This document shows, piece after piece, positions 9,717 to 16,824 of a stretch of 64,000 nucleotides of DNA; the stretch's first letter is position 1; the number at the start of each line of letters is the position of its first letter. This DNA is from Pseudomonas sp. MWU16-30317. Lineage in GTDB: Bacteria; Pseudomonadota; Gammaproteobacteria; Pseudomonadales; Pseudomonadaceae. Location: positions 806,001 to 870,000 of the forward strand of contig NZ_JAIWJA010000002.1 in the NCBI RefSeq assembly GCF_020515695.1, read 5' to 3'. The notes beneath the pieces were generated by a model that saw only the letters and a list, made by a program, of their open reading frames with translations, searched no databases and was not told where the DNA came from. Made by a program: the position numbers and the translations under genes.

Positions 9717-11000
9717 TCAACCTAGCTGCGCCACCACCTCGGCAAAGCTGGGGCGGGCACTGACCTGCGGCTGGATGCATTGCGCCTGCAGCACCTGCAA
9801 GTGCGCGTCCGCCGTCTCGCAATGCGCCAACCATTCCCCCAGTAGAATCCCGAAGGCCCGGACTTCAATGCGTTCCAGCGCCTGAGCCAATGGCTGCCCG
9901 TCACGCGGATAGAACACCGCCGCCCCAAAGTCCCCCAGCAGGCATCGGCCGTCAGCCTGATACAGCAGGTTGTGGGCGTACAAGTCGCCATGAGCGATCC
10001 CCAGCCCGTGCAAATGCGCACCTACCGAGGCGATCGACGCGGTCATCTTGCGCACCGCCTCGATGCTGAGCGCGAAGCCCTGCGGATACACATCGCGGCT
10101 GCACGAGGCAAGGCTGGGCGGGCCGGCCATGTTCAGGTAGGCGCCGTCGATCAGGGTCATCACTAACGCCTGGGTGCCATGCGGATGGTCATGCACGCGT
10201 CCTTCGAGGGGGATCAGATTGGCATGCAGGCCGGCGTGCAGGCAGGCGCGCATTTCGTCCAGCGGCGAACCGTCGCTGGTCACCTCGCCTTTGTAGAGCT
10301 TGACCGCCACCTCATGGCCATCGCTGCGCCGTGCCCGATGGATGATGCCCGAAGCCCCTTGGCCCAGCACTTCCAGTAGTTGCAGTTGAGCCCACCCGAT
10401 TGTTTGAGTGGGCGGTTCTTCATGAGGTGTGGCAAAGCCTTCGGGCAATGGATTACCGGCGTACGCCAGCCATGCCAGGCTGGGCAGGGTCATCAACCAC
10501 TCCGGCAGTTGTGGCAGCTGATTGGCTGAGATGCGCAGCAATTCCAGGCGTTCGAGGCGCGACAGATCTGGCAGCGCAGTCAGGCGATTGCCGGCCAGCA
10601 TGAGCTTTTGCATTTTGGTGCAGCCGCCCAGTTCATCGGGCAACTGCTCGATGCAGTTGTCTGTCAGGATCAGCCAGCGCAAGTGCGGCGGCAGGGCTTG
10701 TGCCGTTACGCTGACGATACGGTTGGCCTTGAAACCGACCATGCGTAACGAAGTGCAGCGACCCAGGCAGGGGGGCAGTTCGGCGAACTGGTTGTCCGAG
10801 CAGAACAGCACCTGCAGTCTGTGCAGGCGATGGAGGTCCTCTGGGAGGCTGCTGAGGGCGTTGCCGCTGAGGTTGAGCACCTCGAGGGTATCCGCCAGAT
10901 CGAAAATGGCCTGGGGGAATTCGCGTAACCCGCAGGACAGGTCCAGTCGGGTCAGGCCGGTCAATTGGCCGGCTTCAAGGCGTGCGAGGGTGTCGGTCAA
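9717..11000 (-). CDS. Leucine-rich-repeat protein fused to a Ser/Thr protein kinase
   Basis: 427 residues from a TTG start at 11000, chosen because an AGGA site lies at correct spacing and the LRR block starts at once; longer upstream frames lack similarity and overlap zapE. Residues 16-180 form about seven LRRs (for example LEVLNLSGNALSSLPEDL). Residues 209-427 form a eukaryotic-type kinase with the glycine loop LGQGASG, VAVKLYK (K234), the catalytic loop HGDLYAHNLL (D339, N344) and DFG (D357), so it should be active. There is no membrane segment or signal peptide, so it is cytosolic. It lies 23 bases after zapE on the same strand. Substrates are unknown. Confidence 0.85.
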   Translation of the reverse strand: MTDTLARLEAGQLTGLTRLDLSCGLREFPQAIFDLADTLEVLNLSGNALSSLPEDLHRLHRLQVLFCSDNQFAELPPCLGRCTSLRMVGFKANRIVSVTAQALPPHLRWLILTDNCIEQLPDELGGCTKMQKLMLAGNRLTALPDLSRLERLELLRISANQLPQLPEWLMTLPSLAWLAYAGNPLPEGFATPHEEPPTQTIGWAQLQLLEVLGQGASGIIHRARRSDGHEVAVKLYKGEVTSDGSPLDEMRACLHAGLHANLIPLEGRVHDHPHGTQALVMTLIDGAYLNMAGPPSLASCSRDVYPQGFALSIEAVRKMTASIASVGAHLHGLGIAHGDLYAHNLLYQADGRCLLGDFGAAVFYPRDGQPLAQALERIEVRAFGILLGEWLAHCETADAHLQVLQAQCIQPQVSARPSFAEVVAQLG

Positions 11001-11023
11001 CGGTAATTTTCCTGGAATAGAAG

Positions 11024-12127
11024 TCAGGTCGGGCTGTCGATAGTGCGCAATTGCCCAAGGCGACTGCGCGTGCGCATCAGGTCGATGGCCTTGGCATCCA
11101 ATGCCTGATCCAGCGGCCACTGGCTGATGAGGGTAAGGTATTTGTCCTGATCGTAAAGCACGTCGACCAGATTGATGAAGCGTTGCTGCACGGCGATTGG
11201 ACACTGGTCGAGCAGGGGCAGATTGTCGATGGTCCAATGATCGAAGCGTCGACACAGCTCCAGATAATCCATCACCGCGGTGGGCTGTTCGCACAGATCG
11301 CTGAAGTCGAAACCGATACGGCGATCGACGTTCATTCGGGCGCGCAATTGTCGGGTGCCAACTGCCAGCGCGAACGGCGCCGGGTTGACCGGCAGTTGCA
11401 AGGCCTCGCGCTGTTGCCGGTCACCGGGGTAGACGTAGCGGCCTTGGGCGAACTGCTGATTGGCGCCGGATTCGGGCACGCTGCGGTAGTCCTGATCGCC
11501 GCCGACTTCCAACACCTCCATGCGCTCGTGAATCAGCCGAATCACGGGCAGAAAACGCTCGTGATACAGCGGATTGGGCAGCAGCCCGGCGGGCGCGTAG
11601 TTGGAAGTCACCAGCAGGCATACGCCCCGTTCGAACAAGGCCTTGAACAGGCGCGTGATCAGCATCGCGTCGCCGATGTCGTGCACATGGAATTCGTCGA
11701 AGCACAGCAGCCGGCAATCGGCGAGCAGTTCATCCAGCGTGGTTTGCAACGCGTCTGCGCTGCCACGATGGGCGAACATGCCTTGGTGCAGGCGGGCGAA
11801 AAAATCGTGGAAATGCACCCGGCGTTTACGACTCAGGGGCACGCCCTGGAAAAAACCATCGAGCAGCCAGCTCTTTCCGCGCCCCACCGAGCCGTACAAG
11901 TACAGCGAACGTGGCGTATTGGCCCCGTCCAGCAACGGCTCGACCCGTTCGGCCATGCTGGCGATGACCTGCTGCTGGCCATGGCTCAACGTGTAGCCCA
12001 GCTCGCGGGCCTTGCCGTGAAAATGCTCGATCAGTTGCTGGCCGGCAGCGGGCAAGCTCCGTGCTGCGCCAGCAGTGGCTGGTCGCGACCATTTGAACCA
12101 GGGTTTTTTCGGGGGTGTCGCCGCCAA
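11024..12127 (-). CDS. zapE: Cell division protein ZapE (AFG1-like ATPase)
   Basis: A 367-residue P-loop ATPase of the AFG1/LACE1 family. Walker A is LYGSVGRGKSWLLDGF, Walker B is LLCFDEFHVHDIGDAM, and a sensor region (LLVTSNYAP) follows. In enterobacteria ZapE acts on the Z-ring under stress. The N-terminal 30 residues are basic and Pro-rich. The start ATG at 12127 is followed by a usual family N-terminus. It is the upstream gene of a likely two-gene unit with the LRR kinase. Confidence 0.92.
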   Translation of the reverse strand: MAATPPKKPWFKWSRPATAGAARSLPAAGQQLIEHFHGKARELGYTLSHGQQQVIASMAERVEPLLDGANTPRSLYLYGSVGRGKSWLLDGFFQGVPLSRKRRVHFHDFFARLHQGMFAHRGSADALQTTLDELLADCRLLCFDEFHVHDIGDAMLITRLFKALFERGVCLLVTSNYAPAGLLPNPLYHERFLPVIRLIHERMEVLEVGGDQDYRSVPESGANQQFAQGRYVYPGDRQQREALQLPVNPAPFALAVGTRQLRARMNVDRRIGFDFSDLCEQPTAVMDYLELCRRFDHWTIDNLPLLDQCPIAVQQRFINLVDVLYDQDKYLTLISQWPLDQALDAKAIDLMRTRSRLGQLRTIDSPT

Positions 12128-12209
12128 GGGAGCGTCCTCAGGAAATCGAAATGCAGCGATTATACGGAAAACCGCGGTTCTATTTCGGTGCAGTCATTGC
12201 GTGGCTTGA

Positions 12210-12512
12210 ATGGTAGCGCCGATCGCCTGGCGCAATTGCGTGACCTTGGCCAACCCCGACGATCCGGTGGACGATGCCAGTAAGGCCTGGCCCGCTGACC
12301 GTCCCGTGGTGACCGCCGACACCTTGGTGATCGACACGCTCGAAGCGCAGAACGACGGCGAATGCCGGGACATCAACTACGCCCCCACTGTGTTGCCCAA
12401 CGGTATCGAGGCGTCCAGCGACCCGTTGCTGGCGGCCCGCTCTGCCGCTTACGCAAGCTCCTATCTGCGCCGCACCGCAGAAGTGGATCAACTCAAGGAG
12501 GCGGGTAAATGA
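12210..12512 (+). pseudogene. C-terminal fragment of a catalase-related (SrpA-type) peroxidase
   Basis: Only about 100 codons remain. The stretch WRNCVTLANPDDPVDDASK followed by AWPADRPVVTADTLVID, and the tail SSDPLLAARSAAYASSYLRR, match the C-terminal third of catalase-family peroxidases that normally run about 330-360 residues. The whole heme-binding catalytic part is absent. An in-frame stop (TGA at 12207) precedes the fragment, and zapE starts 82 bases upstream on the other strand. Its stop overlaps the following cytochrome b start (ATGA), preserving the ancestral operon junction. It is almost certainly non-functional as a peroxidase. Confidence 0.7.
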
Positions 12513-12766
12513 ACACGTCATCCAAGCTCGCTCATTTCGTGCCTCTGGCGAGCTGGTTGCACTGCATGATGGCACTCGGGCTGTTGGCGATGCTGTTTAT
12601 CGGTGCTGGCATGGTGGCGTCGGTATCTGAGCGCCATGAGTGGCTGATTCATCTGCACAAGCCGCTGGGCATCGCCTTCGTGCATGTTGCTGCCGCCTTG
12701 TACCACGGCCTGATCCGTCGTGATGGCGTGCTGCAGAGCATGGCCCGCGGCGCCGGCAAGAACTGA
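12509..12766 (+). pseudogene. Internally deleted cytochrome b561
   Basis: 85 codons. The first part (LASWLHCMMALGLLAMLFIG ... LHKPLGIA) is transmembrane helix 1 and the start of helix 2 of a b561 cytochrome. The last part (FVHVAAALYHGLIRRDGVLQSM) is helix 4 and the conserved tail. The roughly 90 residues in between are missing without a frameshift. The usual length is about 175-190 residues. Four histidines remain, but a four-helix heme-binding bundle cannot form. With the truncated peroxidase upstream it marks a decayed peroxidase/cytochrome operon. A residual small membrane protein could still be made. Confidence 0.7.
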
Positions 12767-12769
12767 CCC

Positions 12770-13918
12770 TTAACGCAGCTGGGGCAGGATACGAATGCAG
12801 GTCGCCAGCACATCCTTGCCCAGTTGCGCCGAACGCGCGCCATTCCAACCCGTACGCGGGTTGGGGGCATCATCGTGATCCTTGAAGGGCATCTCCAGGG
12901 TGAACGACAGGCAATCGAATGTTTCCCCGACGCTGTTGCAGGCCAGATTCAGATTGGCCTGGCCGGGCTGTGAACGACCATAGCCGTGGACTTGCTGGAA
13001 GTCCTGGGTCTGCTCGCACAGCCAGTCGCGAAACTGCTGCTCCAGCTGCGCGATACGGGGTGTGTATCCTGGGTTGCCTTCGCAGGCGGCGGTGAAGACA
13101 TGCGGGATTTCTTCGTCACCGTGGACATCGATGAACAGGTCGACGCCGTATTTTTCCATCTGCTGCATGATAAACAGGACTTCGGGGGCCGTCTCGGCAT
13201 CGGCGTCCTGCCAGGCACGGTTGAGATCGCGCCCGGCTGCGTTGGTGCGCAGGTGGCCATGGAAGGCGCCATCGGGGTTGACGTTGGGCACCAGATACAG
13301 ATCGACCTCGGCCAGCAGAGGGGCCAGCGCCGGGTCCGAGTGCTGCAAGCGCTCGACGATGCCTTCCATGAACCACTCGGCCATATGCTCGCCTGGGTGC
13401 TGCTGAGCGATAAACCAGAGCTTGCGCCGGCCGGGTTGGCCGTTACCTAGGCGCAACAAGGGAATGTCGCGACCCTCCACACTGCGCCCGACCGCCAGCA
13501 GCTGCATGCCGGCCTTGTTCAGCGCATCGCTGACCAGCCGCTCATGGCGAGTGCGGCTATAGGGCTCGAAATAGGCGAACCATGCATCAGGCTGGGTGGA
13601 AGAGAGTTCAAAGTGCAACGCCTTGCCGTCGAAGTGCGAGGGCACGCGGAACCAGTCCTGCTGATCATAGGAGGCCACAGCCTGGTAACCCTGCCAGGCA
13701 CGCGAAAAGGTCGAGGCGCCGGCGTTTTCGAGCACGAAACGATGGACCTCGCCGGGTATCAGGCCGCTGACCTTGAAGTGGAACCACTGAAAATGCTGGC
13801 TTTTCGTATCAGGACGAATGGCCAGGCGGACATGCTGGCGGTCGCTCGCGTCTATGACTTGAATATTGCCGCTGTCGAAGTCGGCGCGGATATCGAGCGA
13901 GGGGAGGGCCAGGGTCAT
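12770..13918 (-). CDS. M14-family cytosolic-type zinc carboxypeptidase
   Basis: 382 residues. The N-terminal domain (about 1-130, a beta-sandwich typical of cytosolic carboxypeptidases) precedes the M14 catalytic domain. Zinc ligands sit in QQHPGEHMAEWFMEG (HPGE) and later FIDVHGDEEIP. NPDGAFHGHLRTNAAGRDLNR carries the substrate-binding Arg-Asn region, and the catalytic glutamate should be in SFTLEMPFKDH. No signal peptide. The start MTLALPSLDIRADFDSG follows an AAGGA site; a longer frame runs 68 codons upstream without similarity. It probably removes C-terminal residues from peptides; the target is unknown. Convergent with the cytochrome b remnant (3-base gap). Confidence 0.88.
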   Translation of the reverse strand: MTLALPSLDIRADFDSGNIQVIDASDRQHVRLAIRPDTKSQHFQWFHFKVSGLIPGEVHRFVLENAGASTFSRAWQGYQAVASYDQQDWFRVPSHFDGKALHFELSSTQPDAWFAYFEPYSRTRHERLVSDALNKAGMQLLAVGRSVEGRDIPLLRLGNGQPGRRKLWFIAQQHPGEHMAEWFMEGIVERLQHSDPALAPLLAEVDLYLVPNVNPDGAFHGHLRTNAAGRDLNRAWQDADAETAPEVLFIMQQMEKYGVDLFIDVHGDEEIPHVFTAACEGNPGYTPRIAQLEQQFRDWLCEQTQDFQQVHGYGRSQPGQANLNLACNSVGETFDCLSFTLEMPFKDHDDAPNPRTGWNGARSAQLGKDVLATCIRILPQLR

Positions 13919-13986
13919 GGTGTTGAATCCTTGTAGAGTACTTATGCGTCGATACTCTACACCCAAGCCGTTGTGTGGCGCAGGGA

Positions 13987-14520
13987 TCAGAACGCCAGCA
14001 CCATCAACAGGGCCATGCTCAGCAGGCCGGCCAGCCAAGCGCCGATCTCCAGAGGATGATGTCTTTGCCGGTAGCGTCCGCGCAGTGCCAGGTGCCGAGC
14101 CGGTGCCAATAGCCGTCGCCAATGCAGTTCGGTCTCGTGGAACGCGGCTAGATGTTCGGGCGCGGCATCCAGCCAGCGGCGAAAATCGATGCGTTCACTG
14201 GCGGTGGTCTGTGGATTCTGCAGCTTGACGTACCACTCGCAGGCGTGGACCTCGGCTGGGGCTAGCTCGGCGGGCGTGCGGGTCTGCTGGAGCGCACGGA
14301 CCATGTCCTTGTGCAACTCTTCCAGAGAAATATCCAGCCGCTGGGCAATGGTAGGGTAGGGCAGCGCGTCGACGCGGCTGAGCAGAAAAACCTGCTGAGT
14401 GCGCCGCGACAGTTGCCTGATTCGCGAGCAGAGGTATTGTTCGGCGCCTGAAAGCTGCTTGTGGCCGTTATCTGGTGCGCGGTGAAACAATTGCTGTAGT
14501 GGGGTGAGCAGGCTGGTCAT
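13987..14520 (-). CDS. Hybrid protein: sigma-70 region-4-like HTH joined to a FecR-type N-terminal domain with a membrane anchor
   Basis: 177 residues from MTSLLTPLQQLFHRAP. Residues about 25-85 (LCSRIRQLSRRTQQVFLLSR, then PYPTIAQRLDISLEELHKDM) look like sigma-70 region 4 of an ECF factor, with no region 2. Residues about 95-145 (HACEWYVKLQNP, ERIDFRRWLDAAPEHLAAF) match the cytosolic FecR N-terminal domain (DUF4880) that contacts sigma factors. A single transmembrane helix ends the protein (ALLMVLAF), and the periplasmic FecR domain is missing. It follows the PrrF-like sRNA on the same strand, separated by the sRNA terminator. Role unknown; iron-linked regulation is an inference from location and parts. 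Confidence 0.75.
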   Translation of the reverse strand: MTSLLTPLQQLFHRAPDNGHKQLSGAEQYLCSRIRQLSRRTQQVFLLSRVDALPYPTIAQRLDISLEELHKDMVRALQQTRTPAELAPAEVHACEWYVKLQNPQTTASERIDFRRWLDAAPEHLAAFHETELHWRRLLAPARHLALRGRYRQRHHPLEIGAWLAGLLSMALLMVLAF

Positions 14521-14783
14521 GAATCTGTGCTCCGCGTAAGGGGCAAGCGAACGACAATAGAGGCCTGGGCTGCGTGGCATCTTCCGTGACAATGCATCGA
14601 GCTTAGTCTTGTTGCGATTGATTCTCAAGTGCTGATCGCTCTTGATTGCACGGGAACGGGTCATTTCTGCATTTTAGATAGTTTCGGGACTTTTCAGCAT
14701 TGATAGTGTTTTGCTATGATCACTTCATTAAGACGTACCGAATTCCTGCATAACGCAGTACCTTCTTCATTAGCCTGAAGAAC

Positions 14784-14899
14784 CAAAAAAAAGACCCGGC
14801 AAAAAGCCGGGTCAAAAACCGTGATTAGCCTGATGAGGAGATAATCTGAAAGTCCGACCTAAGGTCTTTCAGGTTACCCAACTGATCTCGCGACCAGTT
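14784..14899 (-). ncRNA. prrF: PrrF-type iron-responsive small RNA
   Basis: A transcript of about 115 bases on the minus strand. The core complementary to 14821-14860 contains TTTCAGATTATCTCCTCATC, which I recognise as the conserved antisense region of Pseudomonas PrrF sRNAs. It ends in a strong terminator: GACCCGGC/GCCGGGTC arms (14793-14813) followed by eight T (minus-strand sense). The 5' end is inferred from the promoter at 14906-14933. PrrF is made when iron is scarce and represses mRNAs of iron-containing proteins (sodB, acnA/B, sdh) through Hfq-assisted pairing. Only one copy is in the window. Confidence 0.88.
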
Positions 14900-14904
14900 G
14901 GAGC

Positions 14905-14933
14905 AATAATAATCGTTATCATTTGCAAGTCAA
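14905..14933 (-). promoter_or_regulatory. PrrF promoter with overlapping Fur box
   Basis: Minus-strand TTGACT (14928-14933) and TATTAT (14906-14911) are spaced by 16 bases. The interval and the -10 hexamer are covered by an AT-rich palindromic stretch, TGATAACGATTATTATT, close to the Fur consensus of repeated NATWAT hexamers. Occupation by Fe-Fur would block polymerase. Confidence 0.75.
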
Positions 14934-15040
14934 ATGATTTCTCCTCGAATTTGCTTCAGTTTTTTTCTGGCTGCCTGCTCTGGCGGCCTTTTCCTCGTAG
15001 CCCTTCCCACGCTTCCCCCGTCCAAGTCGGCCCGAGCGCC

Positions 15041-15370
15041 TTACTGCTGCTGCGGATGCACGTCCAGCGAACGATCCACCATGCTTCTGGCCATGTTGAT
15101 CATGTGCACGACGCTCAGGCCGAGATCTCGCTGCGGCCCCTTGAGTGCGTCCGCAGATTCATAGGCAGTGGCTGCAGCGCAGCGTAGTAGTTCCGAGGCA
15201 TGGTTGAGTGCATCGAGCATGCTCAGATCGTTGCGCGCGACGAAGGGTTCGGCGCTGGGTGTTGACGGTGCGGGTGCGAGATAGAAGTCCAGCGCTTTGC
15301 GTGACAGTGGGCAGTCTTTGAGCGACTCGCTCGGGACGAATTCGACGGTGGTGTCTTTTCGATGTCGCAT
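15041..15370 (-). CDS. Small conserved Pseudomonas protein, DUF6124/DUF3077-like
   Basis: 109 residues with a variable N-terminal half and an all-alpha C-terminal half (LDALNHASELLRCAAATAYE, QRDLGLSVVHMINMARSMVD). This pattern is shared by small Pseudomonas proteins annotated DUF3077 or DUF6124. A GGGGAAG ribosome site precedes the ATG. No signal peptide or membrane segment. Function unknown. It is divergent from the S24-like regulator, with a 142-base shared promoter gap, so it might be a target of that regulator. Confidence 0.6.
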   Translation of the reverse strand: MRHRKDTTVEFVPSESLKDCPLSRKALDFYLAPAPSTPSAEPFVARNDLSMLDALNHASELLRCAAATAYESADALKGPQRDLGLSVVHMINMARSMVDRSLDVHPQQQ

Positions 15371-15512
15371 AGTGCTTCCCCATTATAGGTCGCTGCGGTT
15401 TGACCGCTGCAGATTCAGGCTCCAGACTAATACTGCGCGTAGTTATTTCAAGGTTTCTGTTATTACATACTGTGTATGGAGCTTGGCGTCAGGGCAGGTA
15501 AGGTGCTCAACC

Positions 15513-16199
15513 ATGAATAAATGGAAAGAGCTGGTCAAAGAAATAATGCGCGAGCAGAACGTCACCCAGACGGAGCTGGCAGAACGTGTCGGCGTCAGTC
15601 AGGGTGCGGTGGGGCATTGGATGCGTGGGCGCAGTACGCCCCATGTCAGCAAGATGAACCGTGTATTGCGTGAATTGGGCATGGACAATCTGGAGGTCGT
15701 GCAGATCCTGCGCACCGCAGAGCAGCGTGCTGATTACGAGGCTCACGCCGACGACCTGTCGCGCGCCACTGATCATGATCGCGATGCGCTGCACCGGAGC
15801 GTCTTGTACTTCTGCTACCCGCGTCTCACGTGGGCGGTAGCCGGAACCGATCAGCCGTCACGGGCGGCGTATTACCGTGGCGATGCCGGGGTCTCCGGCT
15901 ACGAGGCGGTCGGGCCGGCGTACTGGCTGAAGGTCGAAGGCGATGCCATGAATTCGCCTGTCGGCGTCAGTGTGCCCGATGGCACCGAGGTATTGGTCGA
16001 TCCCGGCCTGGAGGCGCAGGTCGGGGACCTGATCATTGCGCGACGACCGGGTATCGATCAGGCAATCCTGCGCCAGCTGGCCGCCGAGGGCAGCGAGCGT
16101 TTCCTGAAACCTTTGAATTCGACATATCCGGTGTACGAGTTATCTGCAGACTGCCTGGTGGTAGGCGTCGTGGTGCAGGCCATGCTTCAGATGGTTTGA
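15513..16199 (+). CDS. XRE-HTH regulator with a LexA/S24-like domain lacking the catalytic dyad
   Basis: 228 residues. Residues 1-65 form an XRE/cro helix-turn-helix (TQTELAERVGVSQGAVGHWM). Residues about 130-228 form an S24/LexA-type fold (WLKVEGDAMNSP, VPDGTEVLVDPGLEAQVGDLIIA). In active members the serine sits in GDSM; here it is Ala145 in GDAM. The general-base lysine position is Arg187 in ILRQL. So it should not self-cleave, and it may respond to a ligand or partner instead of RecA. The start at ATG 15513 begins with a normal HTH N-terminus. Divergent from the DUF6124-like gene. Confidence 0.82.
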   Translation: MNKWKELVKEIMREQNVTQTELAERVGVSQGAVGHWMRGRSTPHVSKMNRVLRELGMDNLEVVQILRTAEQRADYEAHADDLSRATDHDRDALHRSVLYFCYPRLTWAVAGTDQPSRAAYYRGDAGVSGYEAVGPAYWLKVEGDAMNSPVGVSVPDGTEVLVDPGLEAQVGDLIIARRPGIDQAILRQLAAEGSERFLKPLNSTYPVYELSADCLVVGVVVQAMLQMV

Positions 16200-16270
16200 G
16201 ATGACTGAAGAGGGGGCGATGGGGCGAGGGCTGATTGCGGCTCGGGGTTCGTCAGATCGCAGAATGCACT

Positions 16271-16629
16271 GAGGGGAGCCGAAGCTCCCCTCTAATCGTG
16301 TATCGCGTGCTCTTTTTTTATTATTGCGGGGCGACCTATTGTTGTTTTTGTCAGTCGTGACCCGTACAGCCGTTTTGGTGACCCCCATTCGGGGTCAAGA
16401 GCAAACGTATTTTTTTGAGCGCTGACCTGCTTTCATCTTGCGATCCAGTCGATTCGGACGCTACCTCAGGGTAGTTTTGTTGTTCTCTGTCCGACTGCGG
16501 GGCGAACCCCTGAAAAGCACACCTTCTCCAAAAAAATCTGTTAGCTGCGTCTCTGCCGTGTTGTTCTTGTTATGTCAGAGTCGTTTCGTATTGTTTTTAT
16601 TGGGTGTCGCAATTTTTCTTGTTCTTGTA
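16271..16629 (-). ncRNA. CrcZ/CrcX/CrcY-family small RNA (Crc-Hfq decoy)
   Basis: A minus-strand transcript of about 360 bases inside a 625-base gap with no credible gene and lower GC than its surroundings. It carries at least five A-rich CA motifs of the kind bound by Hfq-Crc, seen on the plus strand as TTGTTnTT-like runs at 16338-16350, 16475-16486, 16560-16574, 16589-16601 and 16613-16628. A sigma-54 promoter precedes it. The 3' end is placed at the GAGGGGAGC/GCTCCCCTC hairpin (16271-16292), which lacks a T run, so the exact end is uncertain. Known members sequester Hfq-Crc and relieve carbon catabolite repression; length and architecture agree. I cannot tell which of the paralogues it is. 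Confidence 0.75.
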
Positions 16630-16639
16630 CGTAAGCTAT

Positions 16640-16655
16640 AGCAGGGTGCGTGCCA
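16640..16655 (-). promoter_or_regulatory. Sigma-54 (-24/-12) promoter of the Crc-decoy sRNA
   Basis: Minus-strand TGGCACGCACCCTGCT has the invariant GG (16653-16654) and GC (16641-16642) separated by exactly 10 bases, and differs from the TGGCACG-N4-TTGCT consensus at one position. CbrB-activated sigma-54 promoters drive CrcZ-type sRNAs in Pseudomonas. Confidence 0.78.
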
Positions 16656-16736
16656 ACTTTATAAAAGCCTTTAAAATCAGCACCTTGAAAAAATCGTGTC
16701 GCACATGCCGTGGCAAAGTGTCGCAACCTGTTTCCA

Positions 16737-16800
16737 TGTTACTCGTTTTTCTGACCGCCAGTTCATCGCCGGTAACACTCTCGTCGGAAAAGCTGTTACC
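16737..16800. promoter_or_regulatory. Probable enhancer sites for the sigma-54 activator (CbrB candidate)
   Basis: A perfect inverted repeat GGTAACA (16771-16777) and TGTTACC (16794-16800), with a 16-base spacer, lies about 120-150 bases upstream of the sigma-54 promoter, a typical enhancer distance. A further half-site TGTTAC is at 16737-16742. Assignment to CbrB is by context. Confidence 0.55.
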
Positions 16801-16824
16801 TGAGCGCCGCTCCAGCGGCTCTGT

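Noticed and set aside
16438..16641. A 67-codon plus-strand frame inside the Crc-decoy sRNA region
   Set aside because: No ribosome site, low-complexity hydrophobic content caused by TTGTT repeats, which are better explained as the complement of CA motifs.
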